A stretch of 58,732 bases of DNA from Aurantimonas sp. 22II-16-19i. GTDB taxonomy: Bacteria > Pseudomonadota > Alphaproteobacteria > Rhizobiales > Rhizobiaceae. The DNA lies in assembly GCF_002088275.1 (NCBI RefSeq), contig NZ_AQQS01000037.1, positions 1-58,732 on the forward strand, in the 5' to 3' direction. A program made the position numbers and the translations under genes. Within the stretch, counting starts at the first letter, position 1. Every line of letters begins with the position of its first letter. Below the pieces are notes generated by a model. It did no database searches. It saw only the letters and a list, made by a program, of their open reading frames with translations, and had not been told where the DNA came from. This document shows, in pieces, positions 34,201 through 43,100 of this stretch.

Positions 34201-35136
34201 GAGATAGCGGCTCTCGAATTCGTCCCAGCGGCGCTCGACCGCCTTGACATGCTCTTCGCTGGCGAGCCCGCCGAGAGACAGGCGCAGACGCTCCAGCTGG
34301 TCCTTGATGTCGCGGCGCTCGGAGGTGTTGGCCTCCTCGCGGCTGGTGATGGTGGCGCGGATGTCGTCCCACTTGCGGTCGGCGACGTTGAGGCTCTCCT
34401 CGCGGGCCAGATCCTTGACCAGCGTCTTGATCGACTCGAGTTCCGCCCTCAGGCTCTCGACACCGGAATTGTCGGCGCCGTTGGTCGCCATCCGGGCCAG
34501 CCCGTCGTTGACCCGTGCGATCTCGGCGTCGATCCGGTCGGTGCTCGCCCGCTCGGCGATCATCCGGCGCAGGTCGTCGACCGCATCGCGCATGTCGTCG
34601 AAGCGCGGCTGGAAACTCTTCGCCATGTCGGCGCGCAGCTCCTCGCGCAGCCGCTCCAACTGCTGGGTGATCGTCGGCCCGGACGGGACGTTGCCGCGCA
34701 CGGCGCCCTGCTCTGCAGCGGCGGCAACCGTCGGCAGGGCAGCGACCTTCTGCGTCGCGGCCGGCTCGTCCACAGCTTTTCCGGCGGCGACATCCTCCGC
34801 CGCATGGTCGTCGCAAGGGGCGTGCCGGGCGGCCTGCTGCCGGTTCAGCGCCCGCTGGCGCAGGACGATCTGGGACACCGCCTGGGAAAGATCGGCCCGC
34901 GGGGCAGCCGCCCCGCCGCCTGCGGCGACCCGGCGCGGCGCGGCGTCGGCGACCTCGTCGCGATAGGGTGCCCGACTTTCCTCGCGCCGCAGATCGGCCG
35001 CGGCACGGGCATGGCTGGCGGTCAGCCGAGACAGCCGGGTTTCCAGCTCCTCGAGAGTCCGGTTCAGTGATTCCAGCGACGTCGCCTCGTGTCCACCCTG
35101 GCGTCTGCCCGCTGCCATCCCGCTCAGATCGGCCAT
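31213..35136 (-). CDS. podJ: PodJ-like polar localization factor
   Basis: 1307 residues from the ATG at 35136; the frame is open 32 codons upstream, but the chosen start has GGAAGAG before it. The order is a Gln/Arg-rich start, very long coiled coil to about residue 700 with repeated RWDE/RLE.L segments, an acidic and basic linker, one membrane helix (ILLAVSAVLLALLAIPL, about 847-870), a Pro/Ala-rich periplasmic spacer, four Sel1-type repeats (about 1030-1195) and a C-terminal peptidoglycan-binding domain (about 1235-1305, IQAILIKLGYEPGAPDG). This is the architecture of Caulobacter PodJ, which marks the pole and recruits polarity and division regulators. Confidence 0.85.
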   Translation of the reverse strand: MADLSGMAAGRRQGGHEATSLESLNRTLEELETRLSRLTASHARAAADLRREESRAPYRDEVADAAPRRVAAGGGAAAPRADLSQAVSQIVLRQRALNRQQAARHAPCDDHAAEDVAAGKAVDEPAATQKVAALPTVAAAAEQGAVRGNVPSGPTITQQLERLREELRADMAKSFQPRFDDMRDAVDDLRRMIAERASTDRIDAEIARVNDGLARMATNGADNSGVESLRAELESIKTLVKDLAREESLNVADRKWDDIRATITSREEANTSERRDIKDQLERLRLSLGGLASEEHVKAVERRWDEFESRYLDKPEKEEGADLTELLKSEMAHLREKLETLASEQSVKAVEARWGSLEERFASRAIEENMAGLAGRMEQLELTLSKLPGSLALEPIETRLKALAEGLEALGRNRVDETETAHFQAIDERLDEISRAIVAAATKAPPVDMSPVERVEARLQSLSNRVDGLAEADVDAMSARIAELADRIESLSNGPAIAMLTERIESFSTQLDALAGFGEAQSPDISAIEARLAGLSDRLEMFAVPGLDPEIVAALEAQIVRLSDRIAEVGSLTALSDPDLDERLATIEFRIEENRESILESAEAAAEAAVRRMMETGAGGQNGYVEQLAGDLRELQAMSRASGEQSQGFYEAMHQTLLKLVDRIDRIDSELVSTRETTIQGEASASTEGRAPAPELVQEAAPQGLRALLKRRTPKRAEAPAPRDLPRDPWHEPEFAPQSEVNGEFTRESRYDVEPAAVDGEADALTAREVNRPLAVGSGQPDIVSLIERVRAQQAGRADAEDHGGKADFIAAARRAALAAAAEADAMRTSRDPGEEDEQGEGFVATVQRRRKPILLAVSAVLLALLAIPLGQMASGILTDERPAEQARTAPDEAPAPAASSEPGPAMPSAPVLTPETGGAASDGPQVRSSGETEFSPLAAPASGADAPKVGFSLEDGAGQAGFAGAGEAAAAPQAGDAPADAPVVSDVASEADTGGAAATAGAGEVPATTRAQPVAAAELPALPEGLASAPLTEAAKAGDPKALFEIGLRLMEGRVGDPDPKLAAQWFQLAADRDFAPAEYSLGTLYEKGNGVERDLARARDAYLAAADGGNVRAMHNLAVLYATGIDGKSAPAEAAKWFEKAASYGMPDSQYNLGILYARGAGVDQDLARSYKWFSIVAKSGDTDAAAKRDEIRKALTPAQLKVAETQITDFQPLARNEAANTVDIPKDWSGASEQTETSSIDMARAIRNIQAILIKLGYEPGAPDGVIGGKTTEAIMAFQKDSGLQPSGKVDETLIRKLLERKDG

Positions 35137-35440
35137 TTCCAGCTCTTCCCGATTCCCACGGCCGCGGGCCGTGATTGCCCCCGTCTCGTCACGCGTCGCG
35201 ATTCGTCTTGGAACGGCCTCGATGCACCCCATTTAAAGGCGATGAGAACTAAGCCCGTCCCATTTACGGCTCGCTAGGGATTAGAACGGGAAGCCGGCTT
35301 GAAGCTGGAGCCGGTTTCGGTGCCTGTTACAAATATGTCTTTGAAGAGCCGCAATTGGGTCGGTATTCCTCTAGGTAGGGATTCGGGGCTTGCCTTCCGG
35401 CAGGTCGACCCGCGTCTCGGGGCAAGAATGGAATCTTGTA

Positions 35441-35914
35441 ATGGCTAATCAAACAGCGGCCGCTCGGCCGATAGAAGAAGAGATCGGCGTCGACGTCGAC
35501 TTCCTGCTGGGGCTCAGCGGTGATCCCCACGCCGAAAAGGAGACGTTCCGGATCGGCGACCTGTCCCAGGAGTTCGGCGTCACGCTGCGAACCCTGCGGT
35601 TCTACGAGGATCGCGGGCTGCTCGCGCCGGCCAGGCGCGGCACGACGCGGCTCTACAGCCGCCGCGATCGCACGCGGCTTCGGCTCATCCTGCTCGCCAA
35701 GATGCTGGGCTTCTCGCTCACCGAGGCCAAACAGCTCATCGAGCTCTATCATCAGCCGAACGGCAAGCGGAAGCAGCTCGAAGTCTCGGTGGAGCGGTTC
35801 GAAGAGCAGCGCCACATCCTGCTGGAGCAAAAGCGCGAGATCGAAGCGTCGATCAAGGCGATGGATACCACGATCGACTTCGTCCGTTCGCGACTGGACA
35901 GTTCGGCGGACTGA
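35441..35914 (+). CDS. MerR family regulator (LiuR-like)
   Basis: 157 residues. The N-terminal winged helix has FRIGDLSQEFGVTLRTLRFY and a wing with RRGTTRLYSRRDRTRL; a coiled-coil dimer helix fills the C-terminal part (EEQRHILLEQKREIEASIKAM). No metal-binding cysteines are present, so it is not a metal sensor. Members beside beta-oxidation genes control fatty-acid or branched-chain amino-acid catabolism. A palindrome of the LiuR kind lies upstream of the thiolase gene that follows. Confidence 0.85.
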   Translation: MANQTAAARPIEEEIGVDVDFLLGLSGDPHAEKETFRIGDLSQEFGVTLRTLRFYEDRGLLAPARRGTTRLYSRRDRTRLRLILLAKMLGFSLTEAKQLIELYHQPNGKRKQLEVSVERFEEQRHILLEQKREIEASIKAMDTTIDFVRSRLDSSAD

Positions 35915-36147
35915 TCGCCACCGCGGCATCAGCCGCATGTCGGATCGGACCTGGCGCGGCGCGGCGGCAAAGCGTCGCGCCGGTTCGGCTCCCGACACCC
36001 GACGCCTCCCGCCGCGGATTTGCGCGGCGGCCTTGGCGTTGCAGGATGTCGCTTTTCCGTCGCAGTGACGGTCTACCGTTTCCGTTGAACCGGTCTGCAG
36101 CGAGCTGTGGACACACGAGGCGGGCGTCGCATTTTCATGCGCGAAAA

Positions 36148-36163
36148 TTGACGTTTACGTCAA
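36148..36163. promoter_or_regulatory. LiuR/MerR-type operator upstream of the thiolase gene
   Basis: TTGACGTTTACGTCAA is an inverted repeat (TTGACGT-TT-ACGTCAA) 90 bp before the thiolase start. It agrees with the reported consensus form of LiuR sites in proteobacteria. The MerR gene next door is the likely binder. Otherwise 35915-36253 holds no gene. Confidence 0.6.
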
Positions 36164-36253
36164 TGTAAGTCATACAGGACGCAACGCGGGCGGCATCGCG
36201 GCGACCCATCGCCGACGGTGGACCAGCCCACACCATGGGAGAGGAGGCACGCC

Positions 36254-37462
36254 GTGGCCGAAGCTTACATCTACGATCACGTCCGCACCCCGCGCGGGCG
36301 CGGCAAGAAGGACGGCGCGCTGCACGAGGTGCCGGCGGTTCGTCTCGGCGCCAAGGTTCTCGAGGCCCTGCGCGATCGCAACGGCATCGACACCGCCAGG
36401 GTCGACGACATCATCTTCGGCTGCGTCGATCCCGTCGGCGAGGCCGGCAGCGTCATTCCGAAGGCCTCCGCCTTCGAGGCCGGCTACGACTTCGCCGCGC
36501 CCGGCATGCAGATCTCACGCTTTTGCGCCTCGGGCCTCGACGCGGTGAATCTCGCCGCCGCCAAGGTGGCGCAGGGCGCCGACGATCTCGTCATTGCCGG
36601 CGGCGTCGAGTCGATGTCGCGGGTCGGCATGGGCATGTCCGGCGGCGCCTGGGTCATGGACCCCTCGGTCGGCATCCCGGCCTATTTCATGCCGCAGGGC
36701 GTCTCGGCGGACCTGATCGCGACGAAATACGGCTTTTCCCGCGACGACGTCGACGCCTATGCCGTCGAGAGCCAGAAGCGAGCGGCCAGGGCCTGGTCCG
36801 AGGGTCGCTTCTCCAGGTCGGTGATCCCGGTCACCGACCAGAATGGCATGATGATCCTCGACCGGGACGAGCACATGCGCCCGTCGACGGACATGCAGTC
36901 CCTCGGCAGCCTGAAGGCCTCGTTCGCCCAGATCGGCGAGATGGGCGGCTACGACGCCGTCGGCATCCAGGCCCATCCGGAGATCGAGACCGTCGAGCAC
37001 GTCCATCACGCGGGCAACTCCTCGGGCATCGTCGACGGCGCCGCCGGCGTCCTCGTCGGCTCGAAGGCGGGCGGCGAGATGCTCGGTGTCAAGCCGCGGG
37101 CCCGCATCCGCGCCTTCACCAACATCGGCTCGGACCCGGCGCTGATGCTGACCGGCCCGGTGGACGTGACGAGGAAGCTGATCGAGCGGTCCGGCATGTC
37201 GCTGAAGGACATCGACCTGTTCGAGCTGAACGAGGCCTTCGCCGCCGTTGTGCTGCGCTATTGCCAGGCCTTCGAGATCGATCCCTCCATCATGAACGTC
37301 AATGGCGGCGCCATCGCCATGGGGCACCCGCTGGGCGCCACCGGCGCGATGATCCTCGGCACGGTGCTTGACGAACTCGAGCGCCAGGACAAGCAGACGG
37401 CCCTCGTGACGCTCTGCATCGGCGCCGGCATGGGCACGGCGACCATCATCGAGCGGGTCTGA
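36254..37462 (+). CDS. Acetyl-CoA C-acetyltransferase (thiolase)
   Basis: 402 residues from a GTG preceded by GAGAGGAGG. All thiolase active-site segments are there: Cys91 in [11 protein letters not shown], His in [15 protein letters not shown], and the second Cys in CIGAGMGTA. It should cleave 3-ketoacyl-CoA in beta-oxidation, or run the reverse condensation. The MerR regulator is upstream and a FadJ-type enzyme lies 1 kb downstream, beyond an EAL gene on the other strand. The acyl-CoA dehydrogenase often found in this cluster is missing here. Confidence 0.92.
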   Translation: MAEAYIYDHVRTPRGRGKKDGALHEVPAVRLGAKVLEALRDRNGIDTARVDDIIFGCVDPVGEAGSVIPKASAFEAGYDFAAPGMQISRFCASGLDAVNLAAAKVAQGADDLVIAGGVESMSRVGMGMSGGAWVMDPSVGIPAYFMPQGVSADLIATKYGFSRDDVDAYAVESQKRAARAWSEGRFSRSVIPVTDQNGMMILDRDEHMRPSTDMQSLGSLKASFAQIGEMGGYDAVGIQAHPEIETVEHVHHAGNSSGIVDGAAGVLVGSKAGGEMLGVKPRARIRAFTNIGSDPALMLTGPVDVTRKLIERSGMSLKDIDLFELNEAFAAVVLRYCQAFEIDPSIMNVNGGAIAMGHPLGATGAMILGTVLDELERQDKQTALVTLCIGAGMGTATIIERV

Positions 37463-37497
37463 GGCGCGCGATGTCACCTCTCGCCGGATCGGCCGCG

Positions 37498-38286
37498 TCA
37501 GGCGACCGCTTGCTTGGTTTGGACCGCAGCCATGCCTTCGGCTGCGATCCGGACCGGCGGCAGCGCTTCGAAGCTCGGCCTGGCGAAGTAGTAGCCCTGG
37601 AACAACTTCACGCCAGCGGCCTTCAGCGCCCCGAATTCGGTTTCCGTCTCGACCCCCTCGGCAAGCACGGTGATGCCGAGTTCGCGCGCCACATGGAGGA
37701 TCGCCGACAGGATCGCCTGGCGGGAACGGGACTGGTCGATGCCGCGGACCAGCTTCATGTCGATCTTGATCAGGTCCGGCTGGAAGTCGGCGAGAAGGCC
37801 GAGGCCGGCATAGCCCGCGCCGAAGTCGTCGAGGGCGGTGATGAAGCCCATCTTGCGGTATTCGCCGATGATGTTCTGGAGATGGGCGACGTCGGTCATC
37901 TCTTCGGATTCGGTGAATTCGAACATGATCGAGCCGAGCGGAAAGTCGCTCTTGCGAGCCGCCGCAAGCGTCGCACGCAGGCAGGCGGCCGGTTCGTAGA
38001 CTGCGTTCGGCAGGAAGTTGATCGACAGATGCAGCTCGGGACTGGGAAACAACCGTGCGGCGAGTTCGATCGCCTTGACGCGGCAGGCCTGGTCGAACCG
38101 ATATTTCTGCTCGTCGGAGACGCGACTGAGGATGGAATAGGCCCCCTCGCCGGCTTCGCCCCTGACCAGAGCCTCGTATCCCCAAACGCGGCTGGCCGAG
38201 GTGTCGACGATCGGCTGGAAGGCCATGGAGAAGGTGAAGTCGAGGGGCTTCGAGCTCTGACAACCAGGGCATGCAGGCGCGGACAT
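37498..38286 (-). CDS. EAL domain cyclic-di-GMP phosphodiesterase
   Basis: 262 residues, just one EAL domain. Catalytic residues appear intact: EALVR, the SINFLPN Asn, FEFTESE, DDFGAGYAGL, IKIDMKL and EGVETE. It should hydrolyse c-di-GMP in the cytosol. A CPGC motif at residues 6-9 precedes the domain and could bind a metal or take part in redox control. The gene lies between and against thiolase and fadJ and may not belong to that pathway. Confidence 0.9.
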   Translation of the reverse strand: MSAPACPGCQSSKPLDFTFSMAFQPIVDTSASRVWGYEALVRGEAGEGAYSILSRVSDEQKYRFDQACRVKAIELAARLFPSPELHLSINFLPNAVYEPAACLRATLAAARKSDFPLGSIMFEFTESEEMTDVAHLQNIIGEYRKMGFITALDDFGAGYAGLGLLADFQPDLIKIDMKLVRGIDQSRSRQAILSAILHVARELGITVLAEGVETETEFGALKAAGVKLFQGYYFARPSFEALPPVRIAAEGMAAVQTKQAVA

Positions 38287-38337
38287 CGAATCATCTCCCT
38301 CGCTTTAGTTCGCGAAGGTGACAATGCGCGCGAAAGA

Positions 38338-38352
38338 TTGAGACTGTCTCAA
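38338..38352. promoter_or_regulatory. Perfect 15-bp palindrome upstream of fadJ
   Basis: TTGAGACTGTCTCAA is a perfect inverted repeat around a central T, in the 155-bp divergent region between the EAL gene and fadJ. It is different from the LiuR-like site and may be the operator of another regulator acting on either gene. Confidence 0.45.
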
Positions 38353-38441
38353 CGAGACCTTCGCCAGCGGCGATAACGCATTCAATTCAATGGAAATACG
38401 GTAACCGGACAAAGGTCTGCCGGAACGGGATGGGAGCAGCC

Positions 38442-40649
38442 ATGACCTATGAGAACTTCACCGTCGAGACCGATGCCGACGGCATCGCCCTCGTCACCTG
38501 GGACATGCCCGGTCGCTCGATGAACGTCTTCACCGACGAGGCGATGACCGAGATGGACCGGATCATCGACCAGGTCGTGGCGGATGCGGCGATCACCGGC
38601 GCGGTCGTCACCTCCGGCAAGAAGGGCTCCTTCACCGGCGGCGCCGACCTCAAGACGATCAGCGCGATGTTCGAGAACTTCCACGCCGAGATCGACCAGA
38701 ACCGCGAGGCGGCGATCGCCACGCTGTTCGACAAGGCTGGGCGAATGTCCTGGCTGTGGCGCAAGCTCGAGACCTGCGGCAAGCCTTTCGTCCTCGCCAT
38801 CAACGGCACCTGCATGGGCGGCGGCTTCGAGATGGCATTGGCGAGCCACGGCCGGATCGCCGCGCGCTCGGCCAAGATGGGCCTGCCGGAGGTCAAGGTC
38901 GGCATCCTGCCCGGCGCCGGCGGCACCCAGCGCGTGCCCCGCATGATGGACACGCAAGGCGCGCTGCAGATGCTGATGAAGGGCGCGACCCTGTCGGCAG
39001 ACGAAGCCCTGAAGATGGGCCTGATCGACGCCGTCGTCGACGACGCGGAACTGGTCGATGCCGCCCGGGCGATGCTCAAGAAGGGCGTCTCGCCGGTGAA
39101 GCCCTGGGACGAGGATCGCTTCAAGCTGCCCTCCGGCCCGGTCTATTCGCCCGCCGGCGCCAAGGTCTGGCCGGCGGTCGCCTCGCTCTATCGCAAGGAG
39201 ACCAACGACAACTACCCCTCCGCCAAGGCGATCGTGAAATGCGTCTATGAAGGCCTGCTCTTGCCGATGGATACGGCGCTCAAGGTCGAGCAGCGCTACT
39301 TCACCGAGGTGCTGCGCTCGACGGAAGCGCGGATGATGATCCGCTCGCTCTTCGTGTCGTCCCAGGCGCTGGCCAAGGGCGCCCGCCGCCCGAAGGACAT
39401 CGCCCCGAGCGAGTTGAAGAAGATCGGCGTCGTCGGCGCCGGCTTCATGGGCGCCGGCATCGCCTATGTCGCCGCCATGGGCGGGCTCGAGGTGGTGCTG
39501 ATCGACCAGGAGCAGGCCGCCGCCGACAAGGGCAAGGCGCATTCCCAGAAACTCGTCGAGGGCGCCGTCGCCAAGGGCCGGATGGCGCAGGCGAAAGGCG
39601 AGGCGCTGCTCTCCCGCATCACCGCGACGACCGACTACGGCCACCTCGCCGATGCGCAGCTGGTGATCGAAGCGGTCTTCGAGGACCGCGACGTCAAGGC
39701 CGAGGTGACGCGGAAGGTCGCCGAGGTGCTGCCCGCCGATGCGATCTACGCGTCCAACACCTCGACCATCCCGATCACCAGCCTCGCCGAGACCTTCCCC
39801 GATCAGGGCCGCTTCATCGGCATCCACTTCTTCTCGCCGGTCGACAGGATGCAGCTGACCGAGGTGATCCTCGGCGCGAACACCGGCGACAAGGCCCTCG
39901 CCGTCGCCCTCGACTTCGTCCGCGTGATCAAGAAGACGCCGATCGTCGTCAACGACTCGAGAGGCTTCTTCGCCAATCGCTGCGTGCTTCGCTACATGAA
40001 CGAGGCCTATGACATGCTGGTCGAGGGTGTGCCCCCGGCCATGATCGAGAATGCCGCCAAGTTCGCCGGCATGCCGGTCGGCCCGCTCGCCCTCAACGAC
40101 GAGACGGCGGTCGATCTCTCCCAGAAGATCATGAAGGCGACCATGCGCGACATGGGCGAGGATGCCGTCGACCCGCGGCACTTCAAGCTGATCGAGACCA
40201 TGGTGGGCGACGGCCGGCTCGGCCGCAAGGCCGGCAAGGGCTTCTACGACTATCCGGAGAAGCCGGCGAAGAAGAAGCTCTGGCCCGGCCTGAAGGAGAT
40301 GTTCGACCAGAAGGACCCGGACGGCATCGACTTTGAGGAGCTGAAGCAGCGCTTCCTCGTGACGATGGCGCTGGAAGCGGCGCGCACCATGGCCGAAGGC
40401 GTCGTCGTCGATCCGCGCGAGGCCGACATCGGTTCGATCTTCGGCTTCGGATTCGCGCCCTATACCGGCGGCACGATCAGCTACATCGACGGCATGGGCG
40501 TGAAGACCTTCGTCGCGCTCTGCGAAAAGCTCGAGGCAAGGTTCGGCGAACGCTTCGCGCCCATCCCGCTGCTGCGGGAAATGGCCGAAAAGGGCGAGAC
40601 CTTCTATCAAAGGTTCGACCCGGCCGGCGCATCCGCACGGGCCGCGTAG
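38442..40649 (+). CDS. fadJ: Bifunctional enoyl-CoA hydratase / 3-hydroxyacyl-CoA dehydrogenase (FadJ/FadB type)
   Basis: 735 residues from the ATG at 38442 (GGGAG upstream). The N-terminal crotonase domain has the oxyanion segments SFTGGADLK and GTCMGGGFEMALASH, and the catalytic Glu region GLPEVKVGILPGAGGTQR. The NAD-binding domain starts near 325 (IGVVGAGFMGAGIAYVAA) and the dehydrogenase has FFSPVDRMQL, then a helical C-terminal half. It carries out the hydration and second oxidation steps of beta-oxidation. I chose fadJ because no FadA-coupled FadB layout is seen; the two names cannot be separated by sequence here. Confidence 0.9.
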   Translation: MTYENFTVETDADGIALVTWDMPGRSMNVFTDEAMTEMDRIIDQVVADAAITGAVVTSGKKGSFTGGADLKTISAMFENFHAEIDQNREAAIATLFDKAGRMSWLWRKLETCGKPFVLAINGTCMGGGFEMALASHGRIAARSAKMGLPEVKVGILPGAGGTQRVPRMMDTQGALQMLMKGATLSADEALKMGLIDAVVDDAELVDAARAMLKKGVSPVKPWDEDRFKLPSGPVYSPAGAKVWPAVASLYRKETNDNYPSAKAIVKCVYEGLLLPMDTALKVEQRYFTEVLRSTEARMMIRSLFVSSQALAKGARRPKDIAPSELKKIGVVGAGFMGAGIAYVAAMGGLEVVLIDQEQAAADKGKAHSQKLVEGAVAKGRMAQAKGEALLSRITATTDYGHLADAQLVIEAVFEDRDVKAEVTRKVAEVLPADAIYASNTSTIPITSLAETFPDQGRFIGIHFFSPVDRMQLTEVILGANTGDKALAVALDFVRVIKKTPIVVNDSRGFFANRCVLRYMNEAYDMLVEGVPPAMIENAAKFAGMPVGPLALNDETAVDLSQKIMKATMRDMGEDAVDPRHFKLIETMVGDGRLGRKAGKGFYDYPEKPAKKKLWPGLKEMFDQKDPDGIDFEELKQRFLVTMALEAARTMAEGVVVDPREADIGSIFGFGFAPYTGGTISYIDGMGVKTFVALCEKLEARFGERFAPIPLLREMAEKGETFYQRFDPAGASARAA

Positions 40650-40662
40650 GCCGCTGCAACCG

Positions 40663-40685
40663 GCGTCGGCGGTTCGCGCCGACGC
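40663..40685 (+). terminator. Hairpin downstream of fadJ
   Basis: A perfect 9-bp stem (GCGTCGGCG / CGCCGACGC, loop GTTCG) lies 14 bp after the fadJ stop. It lacks a T-run, so termination is likely but not certain. The rest of 40650-40985 shows no gene. Confidence 0.5.
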
Positions 40686-40985
40686 GTCACCACCGAACTT
40701 GCGACCAAGGTCTGGCACCGTCCTGTCCCAAAACGGGATGGCGTCAGACCTTCGCCATGTTTAAAGGCTCCAATTCGAACGAAGGGATGCAAGGCGGACT
40801 GTCAGGCGCCTGGATCTTTCAGCTCCGCGGGGACCGGGGCCGAGACGGCAATCTCGAGACGACGTGCGAACGTGCAATCCGGGCCGACCGGATCACGCTC
40901 CGCCGTTCGATCGGGCGCTTGCGGGGATCCATTGCGAGGGCGCCGAGGGCCGCAGCCGAGTGTATCGGCAAGGAGACGGGAATTC

Positions 40986-42251
40986 ATGGAAACGGGGGAT
41001 CGACCGTCCCGCGACGGGGAAAACGTCGTCGCAAAAAACGCGGAAAAGCCGAGCGAACAGGCCATTCGCGGCCGCCTGATCGATCGGCGCATGGCCTTCG
41101 ACAAGGCCGAGGAAGACCGCCGGCTGATCAACCGGATGCGTCGGCGCCTGGACGCCCGCTCCGGCGCATCGGCGTCCGGCCGCACCCGCGGGGCACCTCT
41201 GGCCGCCATCTCGCGCGCCGCTCGAGGCCTGCGCGACCGTCCGATCATCGCCTTCCTGGCAGCGGCGTCGATCTCGGCAGGCATCCTCGTGCCGCTGGCG
41301 GTCTCGTCCTTCGCGCCGCTTCCCGGCGAGATGCCGGAGCCGCATGAGACCGCCTTCCGGACCCCGCCGGCAGCCGAGCGAGACATCGAGCCCGCAGGTT
41401 TTTCCGGCATGTCCGAGGGGTCCGCCGCGGCAGCGCCGGACGGTGGCGACGGCCAGTCCGACCCCGCAACGGATGCGCGAGCACAGGCAGCGACGGGCGG
41501 CAGCACGCGCGCCGATCACGCCACCGGCGAGCGCCCCGTTGCCGCCCCGCCCGAAGCCCCGCAGACGACCGCCCGGGCATCCGCCGACGGCTCGTCCGAT
41601 ACGGCGCTGCTGGACGATGCCTCCCTGCGCCGCGCCGACGCTGCAGCGCCGGCTGACGCCGCGACCGCCGTGCCCGGAACGCCCGCAGAAGCCCCCGGAG
41701 AAACCATCATCGACCCCGTCGCGGCCGCCCTTGCCCTTCGCCTTCCGACCGAGATGGCGCCGCAAGCGCCGGGCCTGCCGGATCTCGACCCGACGGCGAC
41801 GGGCGCCATCGGCGCGGCTGCCCCGATCGCAGACGAGTTCGAAGGCGCCGCGCCGCCGGCTTCATCCGAGGCCTTGCCGCCACCGGAGACGGCCGGAGCC
41901 GCCAACGGTCTCGTCACCGTCTCGCCGTCGATCCTTCTTTCGACCGGTGAGGCGGACGAGGCGCCGGCGGCGGCACAGCCACCCGTGCCTGCCGCTGGCA
42001 CTGAGCCTGCCGAAGCCGCCGGCGAGGAGGCTTCGCAGCAGGAAGCCGCGCTGCCGGCGGCGACCGGCCGCGCCACCGCCTCGGTCAACATGCGGGCCGA
42101 GCCGACCAATGACGGGGCGATCGTCGCCATCCTTGGCAAGGGCGATACGGTGACGGTGGTGTCCTGCCAGGGCTGGTGCGAGATCGAGTCAGCGGACGGA
42201 CAGAAGGGCTTCGTCTACGAAAAGTTCATCGAGCGCGGGACGAAGGGTTGA
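40986..42251 (+). CDS. SH3 domain-containing membrane-anchored protein
   Basis: 421 residues from the ATG at 40986 (AAGGAG upstream). A charged cytoplasmic start with RLIDRRMAFDKAEEDRRLINRMRRRLDAR is followed by one membrane helix near residue 90-110 (IIAFLAAASISAGILVPLAV). A long Ala/Pro/Glu-rich periplasmic region comes next and the protein ends in a bacterial SH3 domain (about 355-415: ASVNMRAEPTNDGAIVAILG, VVSCQGWCEIES, GFVYEKF). Such proteins bind peptidoglycan or partner proteins in the envelope; no enzyme is present. Confidence 0.8.
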   Translation: METGDRPSRDGENVVAKNAEKPSEQAIRGRLIDRRMAFDKAEEDRRLINRMRRRLDARSGASASGRTRGAPLAAISRAARGLRDRPIIAFLAAASISAGILVPLAVSSFAPLPGEMPEPHETAFRTPPAAERDIEPAGFSGMSEGSAAAAPDGGDGQSDPATDARAQAATGGSTRADHATGERPVAAPPEAPQTTARASADGSSDTALLDDASLRRADAAAPADAATAVPGTPAEAPGETIIDPVAAALALRLPTEMAPQAPGLPDLDPTATGAIGAAAPIADEFEGAAPPASSEALPPPETAGAANGLVTVSPSILLSTGEADEAPAAAQPPVPAAGTEPAEAAGEEASQQEAALPAATGRATASVNMRAEPTNDGAIVAILGKGDTVTVVSCQGWCEIESADGQKGFVYEKFIERGTKG

Positions 42252-42278
42252 CGCGAAGCCTCTTTCCCGCCAGCGGCT

Positions 42279-43100
42279 CTATGCGCTCAGTCCGAAGCCC
42301 TGCATCAGCCGGCGGGTCACCGCGTCCGCCCCACCGGACGTGAACAGCGCCGTGTCGTCATGGCGCGTCATCGGCGTGTCGGGCGAAGCCTTCGGCAGGA
42401 TCGACAGGGCGCGGCGGGCGATCGCCTCGGCCGGGTCCAGCCAGTCCACCGGCCATGGCGCCATCTTGCGCATGCGATTGACGAGGAAGGGATAATGCGT
42501 GCAGGCGAGGACCACGATGTCGGTCCGCCGGCCATCGTCCTTCTCGACGAAACAGGGGGCGATCTCCGCCCTCACCGCCGCTTCCTCCACGAGGCCCTGG
42601 CGCATGTAGGTCTCGGCGAGTGCCGCGAGATTGACGCTGGCGACCAGCGTCACCTCGCATTTCGTCGCCCACTGCTCGACGAGGTCGCGGGTATATTGCC
42701 GCTTCACCGTGCCGGGCGTCGCCAGCACCGAGACGAGGCCCGAGCGGGTTCGCTCGGCCGCCGGCTTGATCGCCGGCACCGTGCCGACGAAGGTCATCTG
42801 CGGATAGGCGGCGCGCAGCGCATCCAGCGCCAGCGTCGAGGCGGTGTTGCAGGCGATGACGCAGGCGAGCGGATCGTGCCCGGCGATGAGATCGCCGAAC
42901 AATTCGACCAGCCGCCCGCGCAGCGCCGTCTCCTCCCAATTGCCATACGGAAACGCGGCATCGTCGACGACGTAGACGAAGCGCCGTTCGGGCATCAGGA
43001 CGCGCGCCTCCCGCAACACCGTCAGCCCGCCGATCCCGCTGTCGAGCACCAGCACCGGCCGGTCCGGCCCCGGCGAGCCGCGCAGCCCGTCGCCGGTCAT
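42279..43100 (-). CDS. murI: Glutamate racemase
   Basis: 273 residues from the ATG at 43100, overlapping the stop of the RNA methyltransferase gene. Motifs: [13 protein letters not shown] near the start, the first catalytic Cys in VIACNTAST (residue 84), the second in LACTHYPFL (residue 200). It makes D-glutamate for peptidoglycan. It is convergent with the SH3 gene. Confidence 0.92.
   Translation of the reverse strand: MTGDGLRGSPGPDRPVLVLDSGIGGLTVLREARVLMPERRFVYVVDDAAFPYGNWEETALRGRLVELFGDLIAGHDPLACVIACNTASTLALDALRAAYPQMTFVGTVPAIKPAAERTRSGLVSVLATPGTVKRQYTRDLVEQWATKCEVTLVASVNLAALAETYMRQGLVEEAAVRAEIAPCFVEKDDGRRTDIVVLACTHYPFLVNRMRKMAPWPVDWLDPAEAIARRALSILPKASPDTPMTRHDDTALFTSGGADAVTRRLMQGFGLSA

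Noticed and set aside
31108-35070. Very long plus-strand open frame opposite podJ
   Set aside because: It mirrors the codon pattern of the coiled-coil gene in GC-rich DNA, is rich in Arg/Gly/Leu and shows no domain.
38382-40718. Long minus-strand open frame opposite fadJ
   Set aside because: Composition typical of antisense of a GC-rich gene; no motif.
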